In this document: in pieces, positions 10,609-23,493 of the stretch | Layout: the number at the start of each line of letters is the position of its first letter | Numbering within the stretch: position 1 is the first letter of the stretch | NCBI GenBank assembly: GCA_958510875.1 | Contig: OY294072.1 | Coordinates: forward strand, 186,001-250,000 | DNA: 64,000 nucleotides | DNA from: Endomychus coccineus | Lineage: Eukaryota > Arthropoda > Insecta > Coleoptera > Endomychidae | Direction of reading: 5' to 3' | The notes under the pieces: model-generated | The model's database searches: none | Seen by the model: only the letters and a program-made list of their open reading frames with translations | Told to the model about the DNA's origin: nothing | Made by a program: the position numbers and the translations under genes

Positions 10609-10981
10609 GGGGCCCCATCTATTAAAAAACGTTCTAGAGGTATGTCTGAACAATGTGTAACAATAAGACTTTCCATTTTTTATTTTAGAAATAGATAAAT
10701 TGAGAATATCAATTATGGTGCCTACATACATATTCTTGCAACAAACTAAAGTACATAGGGATTTTGAAAGAATAACAAAACGATTAAGAAAGGTATGTAC
10801 ATCATCTACGATATTAGTACAACTGATTTACTAAGGTACATAACAAGATATGTGTCATATTCTACAGTAAGCGTAGCATCTTCCAGTAGCAGCACGATCA
10901 TTGGATTCACTCAGAATTACTTCAAATTCATAGTACAAGCCTTTCAAAGTACTCGAGTAATGTCACTATAGATACAATAAA
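10609..10981 (+). ncRNA. Candidate spliced plus-strand transcript, unit 2
   Basis: The type B version keeps both donors and acceptors: 10640-10688 (again 49 nt, with a stronger pyrimidine tract ending TTTTAG) and 10793-10867 (75 nt, with a TACTAAG branch-like motif). The middle exon is 104 nt and mostly unlike type A. In one frame this exon is open throughout and rich in K and R, with an internal Met (ISIMVPTY), but the frame closes in the next exon. AATAAA is at 10976-10981. Confidence 0.3.
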
Positions 10982-11774
10982 GATATTTTCATATACATGT
11001 GTATGGTGTATTATGTTTTAGGATCTAAATTGTCAGTTCACATTTTCAACGTAGATACAACGTTATGATAGATACATATAATAGCATCTTTCAAGAATTC
11101 AATGCCAAATATGGATAAATTATATGGAATAAGGAAAGGAAAAGATGTATACAAGAGTGTTTCATATGTTTTTGGAAAGGAAGGAATTCTTAATGTTCAA
11201 TTCACTCATTTCATAGGTACATATGACAGTTGGTGGAAAAATTTCACCATAACCAATTGTATGGATGTTATATGCATGAAAATGATTATGAAAGTGTTGA
11301 ACAATTAATTTGCTACCACAAGGTATACTTTCAACAAAGTATACATCATTTTATGGATATTTTGATACATTAAGAAACGAAGGCATCCAAAGGATGAATC
11401 GTACAGTTTCAATACTTCAAATTGAACTTTGCTTATGCATATGTAACAAGAATCAAGGTAAGGGGAAAACTTAATAATGAAATGCTTCCTTTCACTTCAT
11501 TATTCCTGGCATACATCAGATTCGAAGCTGTTTGCTTCCCCAACGGGTAGTAGATTTTGTATAACATAACTCCCTCTGAGACTATGTAGCATTCAAAATA
11601 GAGATGTTCAAACTTGATTGAGAGATGTACAAACAAAACACAATTGCATTTTGCAAGTTACTAATAGGAATAAATTCTGTATCTTTGTATTTATAACAAA
11701 AAGGGTAGATCGTACAGTTTTAATACTGGGAATTGGTTTTTACAATGGTTCTACTACCGATATGTTTGAGAAAT

Positions 11775-12850
11775 CCATGCCCAAGAAATGATAAAAAAAT
11801 TAAGAGGCATTGTTTACAGAATGTGTCATTTAAAGAACATACTTAGTGTGCAGCAACTAAAAATTCTGTATCACTCTTTTGTCGAGAACATTCTTAGCTA
11901 GGGCATAATTGCTTGGGGAGCAATGGGGAAAGTATTACATGATAAATTAAAGAAAATGCAAAAAAAGATATTAAAAATAATCTACAATAAAATTAGAATG
12001 GTTTCAACTGAGGAGCTGTTCAGAATTTCATATGTGCTCGACATTAAGCAACTGTACGCTAAACAAATTTTATTACATCTTAAAAATAATGAAGCATTGA
12101 AAATACCATTGAACGTCAATTATAATACTAGATCTACCACATCCATTAACATACAAACCCCAAGATGTCATAAAACGATAATGCAAAGTACATTTACATA
12201 TTTAGGGCCAAGACTTTGGAATCAACCACCAGCAGAGTTAAAAAATGTCAACGGACCTACTAAGGCCTTTAAAAATAAAATAAAAAAACATATCTTACAG
12301 AAAGGATTTCATTTAGATAAATACCGTTTTACATTATATTAATTCTGCTTAATAGTTTTGCTAGAATCCAATTATTATTGTTATTGGTGCTAGACTCTTT
12401 TACTTAATCATAACATATATGTTAAACTCTGTTTATAAGTTCCCTAAATTTTTACTTCAAATCACTAATAAACCACTCATTCCCTCACTTAATTTTTTTT
12501 TTAAATTTCTCATACGCTTTTTGAATTTTTGTTCTGATCCTCAATAATTGGTCTACTTATTTACCTACTTATTTAATTATCTATGTATTTATGTATGTAT
12601 AGGTATACGTTTTGTTTATATCTGGTTGTTATATTGCTAAATACTAATTAATGGTACTTATCCTAACTTTTTACAACTCTATTCCCATAAAACAAAATCC
12701 AATGAGAATTTACATGGGATTCCAATGTTTCTTTTATTTTACAAATGTCACATAAACTACTATACTTAATGCAATTATTTCTCTTATTGTAAATTTATTG
12801 TATCTTACAATAAGGTAAAATAAAAATTATTCTTATTCTATTCTTATATT
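11775..12850 (+). pseudogene. LINE-alpha 3' part, unit 2
   Basis: Begins at CATGCCCAAGAAATG, the last ~60 bp of which also end the type A fragment, and continues where type A stops: NILSVQQLKILYHSFVENILS, a TAG, GIIAWGAMGK, then a C-terminal region with the NYNTRSTT and LGPRLWNQPPAE motifs typical of LINE tails (frame 11923-12342). A 3' untranslated region follows and ends in a TTATTCTTATTC-type simple repeat near 12818-12850. It is joined on the left directly to backbone (GAGAAATC), so about 1.3 kb present in type A is missing. Confidence 0.88.
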
Positions 12851-13600
12851 CAACCAAGAAGGGGTGCAGGTTCTCCCTCGATTATTTGAAGTGTAGCTAT
12901 TTGCTTGATACCACAGAAAATAGGGGGTATAGTTACAAATTTGCAAATAACATTGTTTGATTTCAAGGTGGGTTCAAGACATATGAAAATCCAATAACCC
13001 ATAAAAGAGTTCACACTGTGTATAAACTATAACACTGTGAATAATCACCCTTATCCACTAAGAATACTATTAAAATACTGAGGACCTTTCGACTAGCAGC
13101 ATGCACCATCTGAGTTGGAAGCTCCTCTGTACTTTTAACAGTTCTTTTACGGGATAAGGTTGATTATTTCTTATTTATATTTGAATGTTATATCGAATTA
13201 CGTTATGAGAAGTAAAAACCTTCCTACATACTGGTTCTATTTAGGTTCTTTCTTTACTGGGAAACTTTTCCAAACAATAAGTCACAACCAAAAGGGGGTG
13301 GGGTAATTTTCTTCGATTACTTGAATAGTAATGTATGTTACTCCATATGAGATGAGAAAATCATTGATTTAAGTATTATATAGGTAGGTACTTTTTAAAG
13401 AAATAGAGTTACCCTTCATTCAAATGATTAATTAAATTTCTATTTTCTTTGTATGAAGTTGAATGATTCAAAGACACCTTTCACTTTTGAAAAAGTTGAT
13501 AGAGTTGCAAACGTTTCCAAATAATATATCACAACTAGGAGAGGGTGAGGTATTCTCCATCGATTACTTAAATAGTAGGCTATATGTAACTTCAGAAAAG
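12850..13600. repeat. Three diverged copies of a short backbone element, unit 2
   Basis: Near 12855, 13285 and 13530 the pattern AAC-AGG-GGGTGAGGT-TTCT-TCGATTA-TTGAA-AGTA recurs in diverged form. A second motif, TGATTCAAAGACA followed by TTTTGAAAA and GTTGCAA, recurs near 13466, 15307 and 15526. These are old internal duplications of the backbone. Confidence 0.6.
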
Positions 13601-13739
13601 AGAGGAGTATAAGAATAAGAATACCTAAGAATATGTTTATTGAAACTAAAACTGGTATCACGTGAATACAGGAAAATAGACACCTAAACGCCAAGAGGTT
13701 TGTATTGTGCCGTATAATTTATTACAACAGTACAGTAGA

Positions 13740-15115
13740 TAATTGAATATTATATATTTCGATTTATTAGTCAGATAATAAATATAATTGATATTTCGAG
13801 TGAGCAATATAACTATAATTAAGAAACGCTGAGACAACTCACAAATATGTGGGCGTTATCAATGAGATAAGTATAGACTTCATATTTGAATTTTTTAACA
13901 TCATTATTAATTGATCTCAATGCTAACGGAAGTTTTTTATAGACTTTTGATCCGTTGAAGGAAATACTATTTTGACATTTTCTTTTGGCGAATTTATTAA
14001 TTTTGATTTCTTCATTGTAAGCTGCTCTTGTGTGATAGGCATGATCTATGCACTTAGTTTCCACTTTTAGATGCATGTAGATTAGACATTGATATATGTA
14101 AAGTGTTCTTACTTTTAGCACATTCATTTGTTTGTATAAAATATCCGTAGAAAATCTTCTAGATTTGTTCAATATTATTTTTAAGACGTAATTTTGTACA
14201 ACATTAAGAGGTTCCATTGCATTTTTATATAGACCCCCCACGCTTCGATGCCATATTTCAATAAAGATTCCACCAGAGCTTTGTATATATTTTTAAGCAT
14301 ACGCATGTATTCTCTTATTTGGTAAAATTTAGAAATTAGTTTTCTTACTTCGCTTGCTAAATGTTCTACTTGAATATTCCACCTAAGATTTTTGTCAATG
14401 ATTATACCAAGATATTTAATGTGGTCTGCAGCTTGTATGTAATTTTCACATTCACAGTTCGTATGGATGTATAGTTTGTTTACGTTATTGCATTCACTAA
14501 CGTTCGTGATTGAGAAACTTATGAATTTAGTTTTATTTGAATTAAGGGTGAGTTTGTTTGATTGTAACCAGCAATTCACAGTACTAAGACCACATGTAGC
14601 TTCATTCATGAGTGAATGTGAATATCTATCACTGAATATAATAACTGTGTTGTCAGCATAGTTTATCAGTTTTGCATCAATCGGGAGGCTCCCTATCGAA
14701 TTTATATAAATTAATAACAATATTAGTAGTATAGTTGCGTATATCATTGTCCATTTCAGTTATGTAATGTTTCACATATGTTGCTATTTTATCTGTGACT
14801 TTTAATTTAATATTCTTTACATCTGATCTATTGTTTTATGACTTTCGCGTAGTACCAAAAGACGCCACGTAGGAGTATTTTCTGAAAATTGTCAGTTGAC
14901 TTGTAAATACAAGGCATATCTGCGTTTTCAAAATCGTTTTACCACGTCGTGATCCAAGCGCCAGCTGGTGACTGAGCGAGGGACTACGAGTTTGACGACG
15001 CGTAAGCGACTCATGTCAACCATAGAGTTTCCGGACCTGTATGTACGACCGTGTTTTATGTTTATTAATTTAGTGAGCCACTGTACTATCGCTTTAGGTA
15101 CATAGAAAATTATTG
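13740..15115 (-). mobile_element. LINE-gamma, unit 2, internally deleted
   Basis: Minus-strand non-LTR element. RT palm and later parts are read in 14747-14181 (LLLIYINSIGSLPID, YADN where YADD is expected, IKYLGIIIDKNLRW, KYGIEAWG). A frame slip in a run of six Gs (near 14238) leads to 14241-13819 (MEPLNVVQNYVLKIIL, YHTRAAYNEE, KVYKKLPLAL). Upstream on the same strand, a scrap reading KVTDKIATYVKHYITEMDND (about 14820-14755) resembles the linker before RT and is joined out of frame, so the front of RT is deleted. The CpG-richer stretch 14870-15060 could be its 5' UTR; that is inference. Confidence 0.85.
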
Positions 15116-15688
15116 ATTTAATTATTATATCAACAACATTCCAAGAACCAAAATGAGTAAATAACAGGGAACAATAGTTATTAATTAAGAGAACAAGGAA
15201 TCATTCAACAAAATAAAAACTAAGGTATTGTTATTACTGTAGTGGTAAGAACACTCCAGGTACAAGACTCCTTACATTTGAAAAGTTGCATTCTCTAAAG
15301 GAAGATGAATGATTCAAAGACATTTAATTTCAAAGTAAAGTTGCAAATATTTTAATTTGTTGCAAAGTATTCTAGGAGCCAAGTTGTTCCAAATGGAATG
15401 TAATTTTTCTGCGTACAGAGAAAATAAACGGTTTTCAATAGTGTATCTTGCTCTGTTTACTGTAAATAGGTAGCTACTTTTGAAGAAATAGAGTTGCTTT
15501 AAATTTGTATTCTACAATATCGATGATTCAAAGACATTTTAATTTTGAAAAGTACAGTTGCAATATTTTAATTTGTTGTATAGTATTTGAGGAGCCATGT
15601 AGTTGTAGAGCGACTATATTTTATGAGCATTTTCTTTTGCAATACTTGAAGTTTCAATGATTGAATTATATAACCTAGAATTGGCCAA

Positions 15689-15702
15689 GTGACGTACGTC
15701 AC
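15689..15702. promoter_or_regulatory. 14-bp palindrome with two CRE-like halves, unit 2
   Basis: GTGACGTACGTCAC is a perfect palindrome made of TGACGT and ACGTCA. It lies about 200 bp before the hairpin module. A regulatory role is speculative. Confidence 0.4.
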
Positions 15703-15903
15703 AAATTCCAAAGAGTACTCTAGAACTATACCTTCGACTAACATTTGACTCCATTCCAATTTTATACTCTTCTATGAATATCTACCACTCTCAATCTATC
15801 TAACCTATGAATGTCAAAGTGACATACGATCCAAACCATAGAATAACTTGTGACACGTGCTAATAGTAAAAGTTTCTATAAACGCGTACCCATCTCTATA
15901 TAA

Positions 15904-16056
15904 CCTACAACTGCCACAGTGACGTCTGTCACAGTGACAACCTAAAGGTGCCCATACACCTCACCAAAAGGTTACCACGCACTATCCGACTTAACCCTCG
16001 AAAAGGCGTTGCACATAAAAAACTGTTAACAGCGGGGCGTAGCCCGTAAAATCAAC
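15904..16056. repeat. Hairpin-rich module, copy 4
   Basis: GTGAC/GTCAC variant, single CGGGGCGTAG motif. Confidence 0.85.
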
Positions 16057-16581
16057 TAGTCGGTATTAGAATAAGCGGCTTATTAGGTTGGTAGTCAAGT
16101 TACTAAAAATCAAACTAGGAATATGCGATTTTCGACCTTATCGACGGTCAACTTTGGACACGACAAGCTAAAATATGCGAGCGCAGCGAGCCCAAAAAAT
16201 GATTGAAACGTTAACTTTGAACCTTTTAGAAGGTCGCATAAGCCCCAAACCGGGTCGAAAACTGTTTTGAAATAGTTAATTTTCCGTAAATCGAATGACG
16301 TTCACGTTAGAAGCCCGTAGCTCGCGAGTTGAAATAGTGCAAAAGTTAGGAACATAGAACTTCTTTACGGGGGCTTTTTGCGTACCGATTTCACTCCATG
16401 TAGTTAGATTTAGTCGGGATACGCACCCGACAGCCCTTCTTTTTTCCAAAAATTTCGTTTAAATATGAAAATTTAATTAAAATAGGAACAGGTACTCTCA
16501 GGTCTCAGCTACGAGCTTCTGACGTGCCGAGTACCAAAGGGAATTTTCTAGCTACTAAAATATACCCGAAGCGGATAAATG

Positions 16582-16977
16582 CTAGCGGCCCATAGCAAAA
16601 AAGACTTTATTACAGCTGGCGCCGGCCGCACGGGCCACGAAACGGCCCCAAATTAACAAGATCGAGGTAAAATGTATAAACTCTAACTGACGCGTAGCGA
16701 GCTCCTCGAGGGATATGTCGAAATCATTTCGTTCGTAGCTTATTACATAGGACGTTTGGCCTTCATGCAATTGTGTTTTTAGATAATTTAATCCTTCTAA
16801 TTTCGATAGGCCAAGTGAAAATCCCGGAGCCTCAAGCGCTAAAGACATCTGAGTGTTTAAAATTTCGTACAAAATTGCGAAATTTGGCATTCTTAGAAAC
16901 GTCAAATTAATTAATCTGACACAAGAGTTGGGGATATTTTTATTCAAATCGATATAATACCAATTTTTGTCGTCCAT
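16582..16977 (-). CDS. Array ORF copy 3, 131 aa
   Basis: Full-length, second 5' flavour (MDDKNWYYIDL). It carries I for S39 and M for I44 (EILNTQMSL), shared only with copy 9. The segment 69-90 follows the copy 4/5/8 flavour (QLHEGQTSY) while 63-66 keeps the copy 1/2 version (LNYL), so a flavour switch falls between residues 66 and 70. Confidence 0.45.
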   Translation of the reverse strand: MDDKNWYYIDLNKNIPNSCVRLINLTFLRMPNFAILYEILNTQMSLALEAPGFSLGLSKLEGLNYLKTQLHEGQTSYVISYERNDFDISLEELATRQLEFIHFTSILLIWGRFVARAAGASCNKVFFAMGR

Positions 16978-17256
16978 ATTACAAGATTTTCTCGGAAATT
17001 TTCCAAAATCGAAAACTAGGGCCTCTACCTTCAATTAAAATTCACCATTCGAAAGATCGCCATCGATAATGTTAAAATCGAACCAAACTATAGTCCGAGA
17101 CTAGCCCAAAAATGCCGCTAAGTAGCTTAAAATAAATCATAAAGATTTGACGTTGTTTGACGGTAACCTATGTAAGGATTAAGTGATAACTCACGAAGAG
17201 AACTGATTTCGGAGGTGTATGTATAATGAACCGATGTAGAAATAATACCAAGAGAT

Positions 17257-17272
17257 CTTAAATAGCTATATA
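17257..17272 (-). promoter_or_regulatory. TATA-like box, unit 3
   Basis: Same 16 bases, upstream of ORF copy 3, type B context. Confidence 0.45.
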
Positions 17273-17530
17273 CCGCTCAGAAACTCTCTAAATGGTCCAT
17301 GGACGAAGGTATACTTCCTAGGGGTACAAGTACATTTCTACATCCTTGGAAGCTTTGGGGCACGAAATAGCATATATATCGACTGTAGAATCTTTTCAAT
17401 AAGCTATGCAACAAATCTATGGTCTTATTTCACAAAAATCTAACCTTATTCATAGTCTGGGAGTTATATGTAGTAAACAACATGTCTCTAACTAAAAGTC
17501 AACAAAACTACATAAATAAGATATGAACGT

Positions 17531-17903
17531 GGGGCCCCATCTATTAAAAAACGTTCTAGAGGTATGTCTGAACAATGTGTAACAATAAGACTTTCCATTT
17601 TTTATTTTAGAAATAGATAAATTGAGAATATCAATTATGGTGCCTACATACATATTCTTGCAACAAACTAAAGTACATAGGGATTTTGAAAGAATAACAA
17701 AACGATTAAGAAAGGTATGTACATCATCTACGATATTAGTACAACTGATTTACTAAGGTACATAACAAGATATGTGTCATATTCTACAGTAAGCGTAGCA
17801 TCTTCCAGTAGCAGCACGATCATTGGATTCACTCAGAATTACTTCAAATTCACAGTACAAGCCTTTCAAAGTACTCGAGTAATGTCACTATAGATACAAT
17901 AAA
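17531..17903 (+). ncRNA. Candidate spliced plus-strand transcript, unit 3
   Basis: Same as unit 2: both GTATGT donors, both acceptors and AATAAA (17898-17903) are kept. Confidence 0.3.
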
Positions 17904-18696
17904 GATATTTTCATATACATGTGTATGGTGTATTATGTTTTAGGATCTAAATTGTCAGTTCACATTTTCAACGTAGATACAACGTTATGATAGATACATC
18001 TAATAGTATCTTTCAAGAATTCAATGCCAAATATGGATAAATTATATGGAATAAGGAAAGGAAAAGATGTATACAAGAGTGTTTCATATGTTTTTGGAAA
18101 GGAAGGAATTCTTAATGTTCAATTCACTCATTTCATAGGTACATATGACAGTTGGTGGAAAAATTTCACCATAACCAATTGTATGGATGTTATATGCATG
18201 AAAATGATTATGAAAATGTTGAACAATTAATTTGCTACCACAAGGTATACTTTCAACAAAGTATACATCATTTTATGGATATTTTGATACATTAAGAGAC
18301 GAAGGCATCCAAAGGATGAATCGTACAGTTTCAATACTTCAAATTGAACTTTGCTTATGCATATGTAACAAGAATCAAGGTAAGGGGAAAACTTAATAAT
18401 GAAATGCTTCCTTTCACTTCATTATTCCTGGCATACATCAGATTCGAAGCTGTTTGCTTCCCCAACAGGTAGTAAATATTGTATAACATAACTCCCTCTG
18501 AGACTATGTAGCATTCAAAATAGAGATGTTCAAACTTGATTGAGAGATGTACAAACAAAACACAATTGCATTTTGCAAGTTACTAATAGGAATAAATTCT
18601 GTATCTTTGTATTTATAACAAAAAGGGTAGATCGTACAGTTTTAATACTGGGAATTGGTTTTTACAATGGTTCTACTACCGATATGTTTGAGAAAT

Positions 18697-19775
18697 CCAT
18701 GCTCAAGAAATGATAAAAAAATTAAGAGGCATTGTTTACAGAATGTGTCATTTAAAGAACATACTTAGTGTGCAGCAACTAAAAATTCTGTATCACTCTT
18801 TTGTCGAGAACATTCTTAGCTAGGGCATAATTGCTTGGGGAGCAATGGGGAAAGTATTACATGATAAATTAAAGAAAATGCAAAAAAAGATATTGAAAAT
18901 AATCTACAATAAAATTAGAATGGTTTCAACTGAGGAGCTGTTCAGAATTTCATATGTGCTCGACATTAAGCAACTGTACGCTAAACAAATTTTATTACAT
19001 CTTAAAAATAATGAAGCATTGAAAATACCATTGAACGTCAATTATAATACTAGATCTACCACATCCATTAACATACAAACCCCAAGATGTCATAAAACGA
19101 TAATGCAAAGTACATTTACATATTTAGGGCTTTAAGACTTTGGAATCAACCACCAGCAGAAATAAAAAATGTCAACGGACCTACTAAGGCCTTTAAAAAT
19201 AAAATAAAAAAACATATCTTACAGAAAGGATTTCATTTAGATAAATACCGTTTTACATTATATTAATTCTGCTTAATAGTTTTGCTAGAATCCAATTATT
19301 ATTGTTATTGGTGCTAGACTCTTTTACTTAATCATAACATATATGTTAAACTCTGTTTATAAGTTCCCTAAATTTTTACTTCAAATCACTAATAAATCAC
19401 TCATTCCCTCACTTAATTTTTTTTTTAAATTTCTCATACGCTTTTTGAATTTTTGTTCTGATCCTCAATAATTGGTCTACTTATTTACCTACTTATTTAA
19501 TTATCTATGTATTTATGTATGTATAGGTATACGTTTTGTTTATATCTGGTTGTTATATTGCTAAATACTAATTAATGGTACTTATCCTAACTTTTTACAA
19601 CTCTATTCCCATAAAACAAATTCCAATGAGAATTTACATGGGATTCCAATGTTTCTTTTATTTTACAAATGTCACATAAACTACTATACTTAATGCAATT
19701 ATTTCTCTTATTGTAAATTTATTGTATCTTACAAAAAGGTAAAATAAAAATTATTCTTATTCTATTCTTATATTC
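18697..19775 (+). pseudogene. LINE-alpha 3' part, unit 3
   Basis: As in unit 2, with the shared TAG before GIIAWG and a private change at GGGCTTTAAGAC (near 19131) that ends the frame at 19135 instead of continuing to the C-terminus. Confidence 0.86.
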
Positions 19776-20525
19776 AACCAAGAAGGGGTGCAGGTTCTCC
19801 CTCGATTATTTGAAGTGTAGCTATTTGCTAGATACCACAGAAAATAGGGGGTATAGTTACAAATTTGCAAATAACATTGTTTGATTTCAAGGTGGGTTCA
19901 AGACATATGAAAATCCAATAACCCATAAAAGAGTTCACATTGTGTATAAACTATAACACTGTGAATAATCACCCTTATCCACTAAGAATACTATTAAAAT
20001 ACTGAGGACCTTTCGACTAGCAGCATGCACCATCAGAGTTGGAAGCTCCTCTGTACTTTTAACAGTTCTTTTACGGGATAAGGTTGATTATTTCTTATTT
20101 ATATTTGAATGTTATATCGAATTACGTTATGAGAAGTAAAAACCTTCCTACATACTGGTTCTATTTAGGTTCTTTCTTTACTGGGAGACTTTTCCAAACA
20201 ATAAGTCACAACCAAAAGGGGGTGGGGTAATTTTCTTCGATTACTTAAATAGTAATGTATGTTACTCCATATGAGATGAGAAAATCATTGATTTAAGTAT
20301 TATATAGGTAGGTACTTTTTAAAGAAATAGAGTTACCCTTCATTCAAATGATTAATTAAATTTCTATTTTCTTTGTATGAAGTTGAATGATTCAAAGACA
20401 CCTTTCACTTTTGAAAAAGTTGATAAGAGTTGCAAACGTTTCCAAATAATATATCACAACCAGGAGAGGGTGAGGTATTCTCCATCGATTACTTAAATAG
20501 TAGGCTATATGTAACTTCAGAAAAG
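19775..20525. repeat. Three diverged copies of a short backbone element, unit 3
   Basis: Same three copies as in unit 2, near 19780, 20210 and 20457. Confidence 0.6.
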
Positions 20526-20664
20526 AGAGGAGTATAAGAATAAGAATACCTAAGAATATGTTTATTGAAACTAAAACTGGTATCACGTGATTACAGGAAA
20601 ATAGACACCTAAACGCCAAGAGGTTTGTATTGTGCCGTATAATTTATTACAACAGTACAGTAGA

Positions 20665-22018
20665 TAATTGAATATTATATATTTCGATTTATTAGTCAGA
20701 TAATAAATATAATTGATATTTCGAGTGAGCAATATAACAATAATTAAGAAACGCTGAGACAACTCACAAATATGTGGGCGTTATCAATGAGATAAGTATA
20801 GACTTCATATTTGAATCTTTTAACATCATTATTAATTGATCTCAATGCTAACGGAAGTTTTTTATAGACTTTTGATCCGTTGAAGGAAATACTATTTTGA
20901 CATTTTCTTTTGGCGAATTTATTAATTTTGATTTCTTCATTGTAAGCTGCTCTTGTGTGATAGGCATGATCTATGCACTTAGTTTCCACTTTTAGATGCA
21001 TGTAGATTAGACATTGATATATGTAAAGTGTTCTTACTTTTAGCACATTCATTTGTTTGTATAAAATATCCGTAGAAAATCTTTTAGATTTGTTCAATAT
21101 TATTTTTAAGACGTAATTTTGTACAACATTAAGAGGTTCCATTGCATTTTTATATAGACCCCCCACGCTTCGATGCCATATTTCAATAAAGATTCCACCA
21201 GAGCTTTGTATATATTTTTAAGCATACGCATGTATTCTCTCATTTGGTAAAATTTAGAAATTAGTTTTCTTACTTTGCTTGCTAAATGTTCTACTTGAAT
21301 ATTCCACCTAAGATTTTTGTCAATGATTATACCAAGATATTTAATGTGGTCTGCAGCTTGTATGTAATTTTCACATTCACAGTTCGTATGGATGTTTACG
21401 TTATTGCATTCACTAACGTTCGTGATTGAGAAACTTATGAATTTAGTTTTATTTGAATTAAGGGTGAGTTTGTTTGATTGTAACCAGCAATTCACAGTAC
21501 TAAGACCACATGTAGCTTCATTCATGAGTGAATGTGAATATCTATCACTGAATATAATAACTGTGTCGTCAGCATAGTTTATCAGTTTTGCATCAATCGG
21601 GAGGCTCCCTATCGAATTTATATAAATTAATAACAATATTAGTAGTATAGTTGCGTATATCATTGTCCATTTCAGTTATGTAATGTTTCACATATGTTGC
21701 TATTTTATCTGTGACTTTTAATTTAATATTCTTTACATCTGATCTATTGTTTTATGTATTTCGCGTAGTACCAAAAGACGCCACGTAGGAGTATTTTCTG
21801 AAAATTGTCAGTTGACTTGTAAATACAAGGCATATCTGCGTTTTCAAAATCGTTTTACCACGTCATCCAAGCGCCAGCTGGTGACTGAGCGAGGGACTAC
21901 GAGTTTGACGACGCGTAAGCGACTCATGTCAACCATAGAGTTTCCGGACCTGTATGTACGACCGTGTTTTATGTTTATTAATTTAGTGAGCCACTGTACT
22001 ATCGCTTTAGGTACATAG
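20665..22018 (-). mobile_element. LINE-gamma, unit 3, internally deleted
   Basis: Same element and lesions as unit 2 (frames 21663-21106 and 21166-20744), but with the catalytic motif intact as YADD and a 9-base in-frame loss turning NVNKLYIHTN into NVNIHTN. The D-to-N change in unit 2 therefore arose after the two units separated. Confidence 0.85.
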
Positions 22019-22601
22019 AAAATTATTGATTTAATTATTATATCAACAACATTCCAAGAACCAAAATGAGTAAATAACAGGGAACAATAGTTATTAATTA
22101 AGAGAACAAGGAATCATTCAACAAAATAAAAACTAAGGTATTGTTATTACTGTAGTGGTAAGAACACTCCAGGTACAAGACTCCTTACATTTGAAAAGTT
22201 GCATTCTCTAAAGGAAGATGAATGATTCAAAGACATTTAATTTCAAAGTAAAGTTGCAAATATTTTAATTTGTTGCAAAGTATTCTAGGAGCCAAGTTGT
22301 TCCAAATGGAATGTAATTTTTCTGCGTACAGAGAAAATAAACGGTTTTCAATAGTGTATCTTGCTCTGTTTACTGTAAATAGGTAGCTACTTTTGAAGAA
22401 ATAGAGTTGCTTTAAATTTGTATTCTACAATATCGATGATTCAAAGACATTTTAATTTTGAAAAGTACAGTTGCAATATTTTAATTTGTTGTATAGTATT
22501 TGAGGAGCCATGTAGTTGTAGAGCGACTATATTTTATGAGCATTTTCTTTTGCAATACTTGAAGTTTCAATGATTGAATTATATAACCTAGAATTGGCCA
22601 A

Positions 22602-22615
22602 GTGACGTACGTCAC
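22602..22615. promoter_or_regulatory. 14-bp palindrome, unit 3
   Basis: Identical palindrome in the same place. Confidence 0.4.
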
Positions 22616-22814
22616 AAATTCCAAAGAGTACTCTAGAACTATACCTTCGACTAACATTTGACTCCATTCCAATTTTATACTCTTCTATGAATATCTACCA
22701 CTCTCAATCTATCTAACCTATGAATGTCAAAGTGACATACGATCCAAACCATAGAATAACTTGTAACGTGCTAATAGTAGAAGTTTCTATAAACGCGTAC
22801 CCATCTCTATATAA

Positions 22815-22966
22815 CCTACAACTGCCAGAGTGACGTCTGTCACAGTGACAACCTAAAGGTGCCCATACGTCTCACATAAAGGTTACCACGCACTATCCGA
22901 CTTAACCCTCGAAAAGGCGTTGCACATAAAAAAACTGTCAACAGCGGGGCGTAGCATGTAAAATCA
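22815..22966. repeat. Hairpin-rich module, copy 5
   Basis: GTGAC/GTCAC variant, single motif; the final hairpin is damaged (GCGTAGCATG). Confidence 0.85.
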
Positions 22967-23493
22967 ACTAGTCGGTATTAGAATAAGCGGCTTATTAGGT
23001 TGGTAGTCAAGTTACTAAAAATCAAACTAGGAATATGCGATTTTCGACCTAATCGACGAACATTTTTGAACACGACAAGCTAAATGAAGCGAGCGCAGCG
23101 AGCCCAAAAAATGATTGAAACGTTAACTTTGAACCTTTTAAAAGGTCGTGATAGCCCCAAACCGGGTCCAAAACGGTTTTGAAATAGTTAATTTTCCGTA
23201 AATCGAATGACGTTCACGTTAGAAGCCCGTAGCTCGCGAGTTGAAATAGTGCAAAAGTTAGGAACATAGAACTTCTTTACGGGGGCTTTTTGCGTACCGA
23301 TTTCACTCCATGTAGTTAGATTTAGTCGGGATACGCACCCGACAGCCCTTCTTTTTTCCAAAAATTTCGTTTAAATACGAAAATTTAATTAAAATAGAAA
23401 CAGGTACTCTCAGGTCTCACCTATGCACGTCTAACGTGCAACGTACCAAAGGGAATTTTCTAGCTACTAAAATATACCCGAAGCGGATAAATG

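Larger units (their letters stand above)
9660..16581. repeat. Unit 2, type B
   Basis: Layout: ORF 9660-10055; TATA-like box; splice-like block 10609-10981; backbone to 11774; LINE-alpha 3' part 11775-12850; backbone with three diverged copies of a short element 12850-13600; LINE-gamma on the minus strand about 13740-15115; backbone 15116-15903 with no gene seen but the 14-bp palindrome; hairpin module; flank 16057-16581. About 98 % identical to unit 3 by eye. Confidence 0.92.
16582..23493. repeat. Unit 3, type B
   Basis: Same layout as unit 2, 10 bp shorter. Differences include YADD where unit 2 has YADN in LINE-gamma, a 9-bp in-frame deletion in LINE-gamma near 21394, and a frameshift in the LINE-alpha tail near 19131. 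Backbone at 17904-18696 and 22019-22814 holds no gene that I can see. The ORF 3' flank at its end is 22967-23493. Confidence 0.92.

Noticed and set aside
11102..11308. 68-codon plus-strand ORF with an ATG in type B (MPNMDKLYGIRKGKD), also at 18024-18230.
   Set aside because: The homologous type A sequence has several stops and indels, there is no known motif, and the length is within chance for this AT content.
13440..13694. Hydrophobic minus-strand ORF in type B that could suggest a membrane peptide.
   Set aside because: It starts at TTG, lies over diverged short repeats, and loses its frame in unit 3.
15568..15759. 63-codon minus-strand ORF spanning the palindrome.
   Set aside because: TTG start, runs over repeated backbone motifs, and is broken in type A units by the same kind of small indels as non-coding DNA.
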